A stretch of 36,923 nt of DNA from contig JAFGNB010000343.1 of assembly GCA_016927235.1 (NCBI GenBank), positions 1 through 36,923 on the forward strand, given 5' to 3'. Shown here piece after piece: positions 34,681-36,923 of this stretch (position 1 is its first letter; every line of letters begins with the position of its first letter). This stretch comes from Chitinispirillaceae bacterium (GTDB lineage: Bacteria > Fibrobacterota > Chitinivibrionia > Chitinivibrionales > Chitinispirillaceae). A program made the translations under genes and the position numbers. Below the pieces are notes generated by a model, which did no database searches, was not told the origin of the DNA, and worked only from the letters and a program-made list of their open reading frames with translations.

Positions 34681-35832
34681 CTAGCTTCCCAACCGTGAAA
34701 GGCGTTGCGCGGGACGGATGCCTTCATCAACCATGCCGAACCGCGACTGGCTTGAAATATTAAGCACTATCCCCATGCTGCATACCGTGAAAACCAGCCC
34801 CATGCCGCCGTAGCTGATGAGGGGCAGGGGTATGCCGGTAGTCGGCAGCACTCCGACGGCAACGGCGGCATGAAGCAGGGTGTAAATCGCAATAGTAAAT
34901 GTACAGCCGAACGCCATGAGCTGGCCCGTTTTGTCGGGTGCCTTGAGCGCGATGTGCATTCCCCGGTAGATAATGAACGTAAAAACCGTCGCGACGATCA
35001 TGAGGCCGACGAAACCGATCTCCTCTCCGAGAATGGAGATCACGAAATCGGTGTGCGGTTCGGGGAGGTAGAAAAATTTCTGTTCGCCTTTTCCGATTCC
35101 CACGCCGAAAAGACCTCCATTTCCGAGCCCGATCAGCGATTGATACGCCTGGTACCCGAGCGCCTGTATATCGTCGTGACCGCGGATAAAATTGACAATG
35201 CGCAACCTGCTGTGCGGCATCTTCACCGCGACCAACAGGGCAGCAGGAATAACGGCGAGCATGAGGGCGGCCAGATGGACCACCCGTGCGCCGGCCATGA
35301 AAAGCATCGTAATGCCGATCAGTCCGATGATCAACGACGTCGAGACATCGGGTTCGGCGAAAACCAGGGCGCATACCGCGACGATCGTTGCAACAAGCCT
35401 CAGATAAACCGTATGCTTTCTAATCGAGACACCCGCCTCCTCTCCATGGCGTGCAATAAAAAGGATCAACGCCATGCGTGCAATATCGGATACCTGAAAA
35501 CTCATCGGCCCGATTGAAATCCACCGTTTCGCGCCATTGATTGCCGCACTCTCGGGGAGCGCCAGCACGACAAGCAGCAGGATCACCGCAACGGTATATC
35601 CCATATTGCTCATTCTGCTCCAGAAGTGATAATCGACATTGATAAATACCATAAAACCCGCAAGCGCCAGAGTCGCCCGCACCATCTGACGCGTGAAGAA
35701 GAATTCCGAACCGCCGAAGCGCTGTTCCGCAAGGGCGAATGACGAACTGTATACCAGAACGATACCGAATCCCAGCATCAGCAGGAGAGCGATAAAAAGC
35801 CCCACATCCATGCGTGCCATCCCTTTGCTCAT
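34681..35832 (-). CDS. ftsW: Peptidoglycan glycosyltransferase FtsW (SEDS family)
   Basis: The 383-residue protein has about ten hydrophobic helices. The FtsW/RodA signatures are present: INGAKRWISIGPMSFQVSD, the PEPHTDFVISILGEEIGF loop and PLISYGGMGLV near the C-terminus. FtsW polymerises lipid II at the septum with a class B penicillin-binding protein. The ATG at 35832 overlaps the murD stop as ATGA and gives a normal N-terminus; a longer frame to 36036 is antisense-like noise over murD. FtsW is chosen over RodA because of the murD-murC-ftsQAZ context. Confidence 0.94.
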   Translation of the reverse strand: MSKGMARMDVGLFIALLLMLGFGIVLVYSSSFALAEQRFGGSEFFFTRQMVRATLALAGFMVFINVDYHFWSRMSNMGYTVAVILLLVVLALPESAAINGAKRWISIGPMSFQVSDIARMALILFIARHGEEAGVSIRKHTVYLRLVATIVAVCALVFAEPDVSTSLIIGLIGITMLFMAGARVVHLAALMLAVIPAALLVAVKMPHSRLRIVNFIRGHDDIQALGYQAYQSLIGLGNGGLFGVGIGKGEQKFFYLPEPHTDFVISILGEEIGFVGLMIVATVFTFIIYRGMHIALKAPDKTGQLMAFGCTFTIAIYTLLHAAVAVGVLPTTGIPLPLISYGGMGLVFTVCSMGIVLNISSQSRFGMVDEGIRPAQRLSRLGS

Positions 35833-36923
35833 TTCAGTGCCTCCTGCACCCGGCCCGCCGCCGTTAAAACGATCGACCGGAATTGATCGCCGCGATCCTC
35901 GAAATCCCTGAACATGTCGAAACTCGAACAGCCAGGAGAAAAAACCACCGTATCGCCGGGAAGCGCGCGGGAGGCAGCCGCCGTAACCGCTTCGGCCAAT
36001 GTCGCCGCTCGAACAATCGGCGCCAGCCCGCTCCACTGCGCTTCAATGCGCCCGGCGGCTTCGCCGATAAGCACGATATCCTTGACCCCGGCGGAAATCG
36101 CCTCACGGACCGACGAAAAATCACACCCTTTGTCTTTCCCGCCGGCAATAAGATGCACCCCCCCGGGAAAGGCCCTGACGGCGCAGTCAATCGATTCCGC
36201 CGTGGTCGATTTCGAGTCGTTGTACCAGGCGATTCCCCCGCTCTCGACAATGAATTCGAGACGGTGCGGCAGGCCGGCAAACCGGCACAGGCCTTGTAAA
36301 ACGGCATCGTCATCCGCCCCGGCGATCCTCGCGAGCGCTGCGGCGACCGAGGCATTGTCAAGGTTGTGACGCCCCCGCAGCTTCATCTTCGCGCAATCGC
36401 CGATACTCCCCTCTTGACCGTTAAGCCGGTAGCGCAACAGCGTATTCTCGCACCAAAACGAATCGCTTCCGGCAATATCGGCGCCGAAGTAGATTACCCG
36501 CATTCCGCCGGCCATCGTTTTCCCCCACGAAAAAAGGCGAAGGTCGTTGGCATTGAGAATCAGGTAATCATCATGCGACAGATTGCGCGCGATCTTCATT
36601 TTCGTTCGGTAATACGCCTCTTCCGACGGATAACGATCAAGATGGTTTTTTGATAGATTCAGCACCGCCGCCGCCTTGGGCCGGAAACGGTCGATGGTTT
36701 CCAGGTGGAAACTGGAGACTTCGACCACCGCGAATCCGTTTTGCGACAACGAAGGCGCCGCCCCTATGACCGGCAGTCCGATATTGCCCGCAACGACATG
36801 TTCGATCCCCGCTGCAGCAAGAGCCGTTCCGGCAAGCGATACCGTCGTGCTTTTACCGCTCGAGCCCGTGACCGCTAGAAACGCCGCCCTGCTTGCCCGG
36901 AAACCGAGCTCCATCTCCGACCA
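35829..36923 (-). CDS. murD: UDP-N-acetylmuramoylalanine--D-glutamate ligase MurD (N-terminus cut by window edge)
   Basis: About 364 residues are visible, read open to the window edge, so the first part of the N-terminal domain is missing. Family marks are the ATP loop VTGSSGKSTTVSL, the VVEVSSFHLETI and NLSKNHLDRYPSEEAYYRTKMKI segments, WYNDSKSTTAES (carbamylated-Lys and substrate region), and LIAGGKDKGCDFSSV with SPGCSSFDMFRDFEDRGDQF at the C-terminus. It adds D-Glu to UDP-MurNAc-L-Ala, using the product of MurI encoded nearby. Its stop codon overlaps the ftsW start. Confidence 0.95.
   Translation of the reverse strand, partial: WSEMELGFRASRAAFLAVTGSSGKSTTVSLAGTALAAAGIEHVVAGNIGLPVIGAAPSLSQNGFAVVEVSSFHLETIDRFRPKAAAVLNLSKNHLDRYPSEEAYYRTKMKIARNLSHDDYLILNANDLRLFSWGKTMAGGMRVIYFGADIAGSDSFWCENTLLRYRLNGQEGSIGDCAKMKLRGRHNLDNASVAAALARIAGADDDAVLQGLCRFAGLPHRLEFIVESGGIAWYNDSKSTTAESIDCAVRAFPGGVHLIAGGKDKGCDFSSVREAISAGVKDIVLIGEAAGRIEAQWSGLAPIVRAATLAEAVTAAASRALPGDTVVFSPGCSSFDMFRDFEDRGDQFRSIVLTAAGRVQEALK

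Overview
The window looks like the chromosome of a Gram-negative, polysaccharide-degrading bacterium of the Fibrobacterota (Fibrobacter / Chitinispirillum-like lineages). The main clue is a fibro-slime domain protein at 8639-12379, a domain family best known from that phylum. Supporting clues are outer-membrane barrel proteins, several large secreted proteins with FlgD-like or type IX-secretion-like C-terminal tails, and a gammaproteobacteria-like set of murein and division genes. The assignment is an inference from protein families only.

Left half (1 to about 22.3 kb) is an accessory, surface-directed region. It holds a truncated family PL1 pectate lyase (minus strand). Next is a 2135-residue mosaic surface protein (leucine-rich repeats, thrombospondin type 3 calcium repeats, Kre9-like Ig domains, an unassigned helical core, a carboxypeptidase-regulatory domain and a MopE-like metal motif). 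Then come a fibro-slime protein split by one in-frame amber codon, a GH30 xylanase-like enzyme (minus), two paralogous secreted GH116 enzymes with an outer-membrane barrel gene between them, and a small outer-membrane barrel protein. The two GH116 enzymes, the GH30 enzyme and the fibro-slime protein all end in a similar beta-rich tail, which suggests one export and surface-attachment route. Together the genes suggest binding, cleavage and uptake of plant cell-wall polymers (pectin, glucuronoxylan, beta-glucan or xylan oligomers).

Right half (about 22.4 to 36.9 kb) is housekeeping, almost all on the minus strand. Read in the direction of transcription it is: murD (cut by the window edge), ftsW, murC, ftsQ, ftsA, ftsZ and a small unknown gene; then, beyond a plus-strand HIT-family gene, smpB, an N-acetylmuramoyl-L-alanine amidase and murI; then yebC, ruvC, ruvA, ruvB, a DUF2905 membrane protein and an acylphosphatase. 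Genes are packed tightly, with four ATGA stop/start overlaps. The division cluster lacks murG between ftsW and murC, and lacks murB and ddl between murC and ftsQ.

No rRNA, tRNA, CRISPR array, transposase or integrase was recognised. The clearest regulatory element is a textbook intrinsic terminator at 18825-18847. The best candidates for something new are the mosaic 2135-residue protein with its unassigned core, the interrupted fibro-slime gene, and the shared-tail polysaccharide-degrading set.
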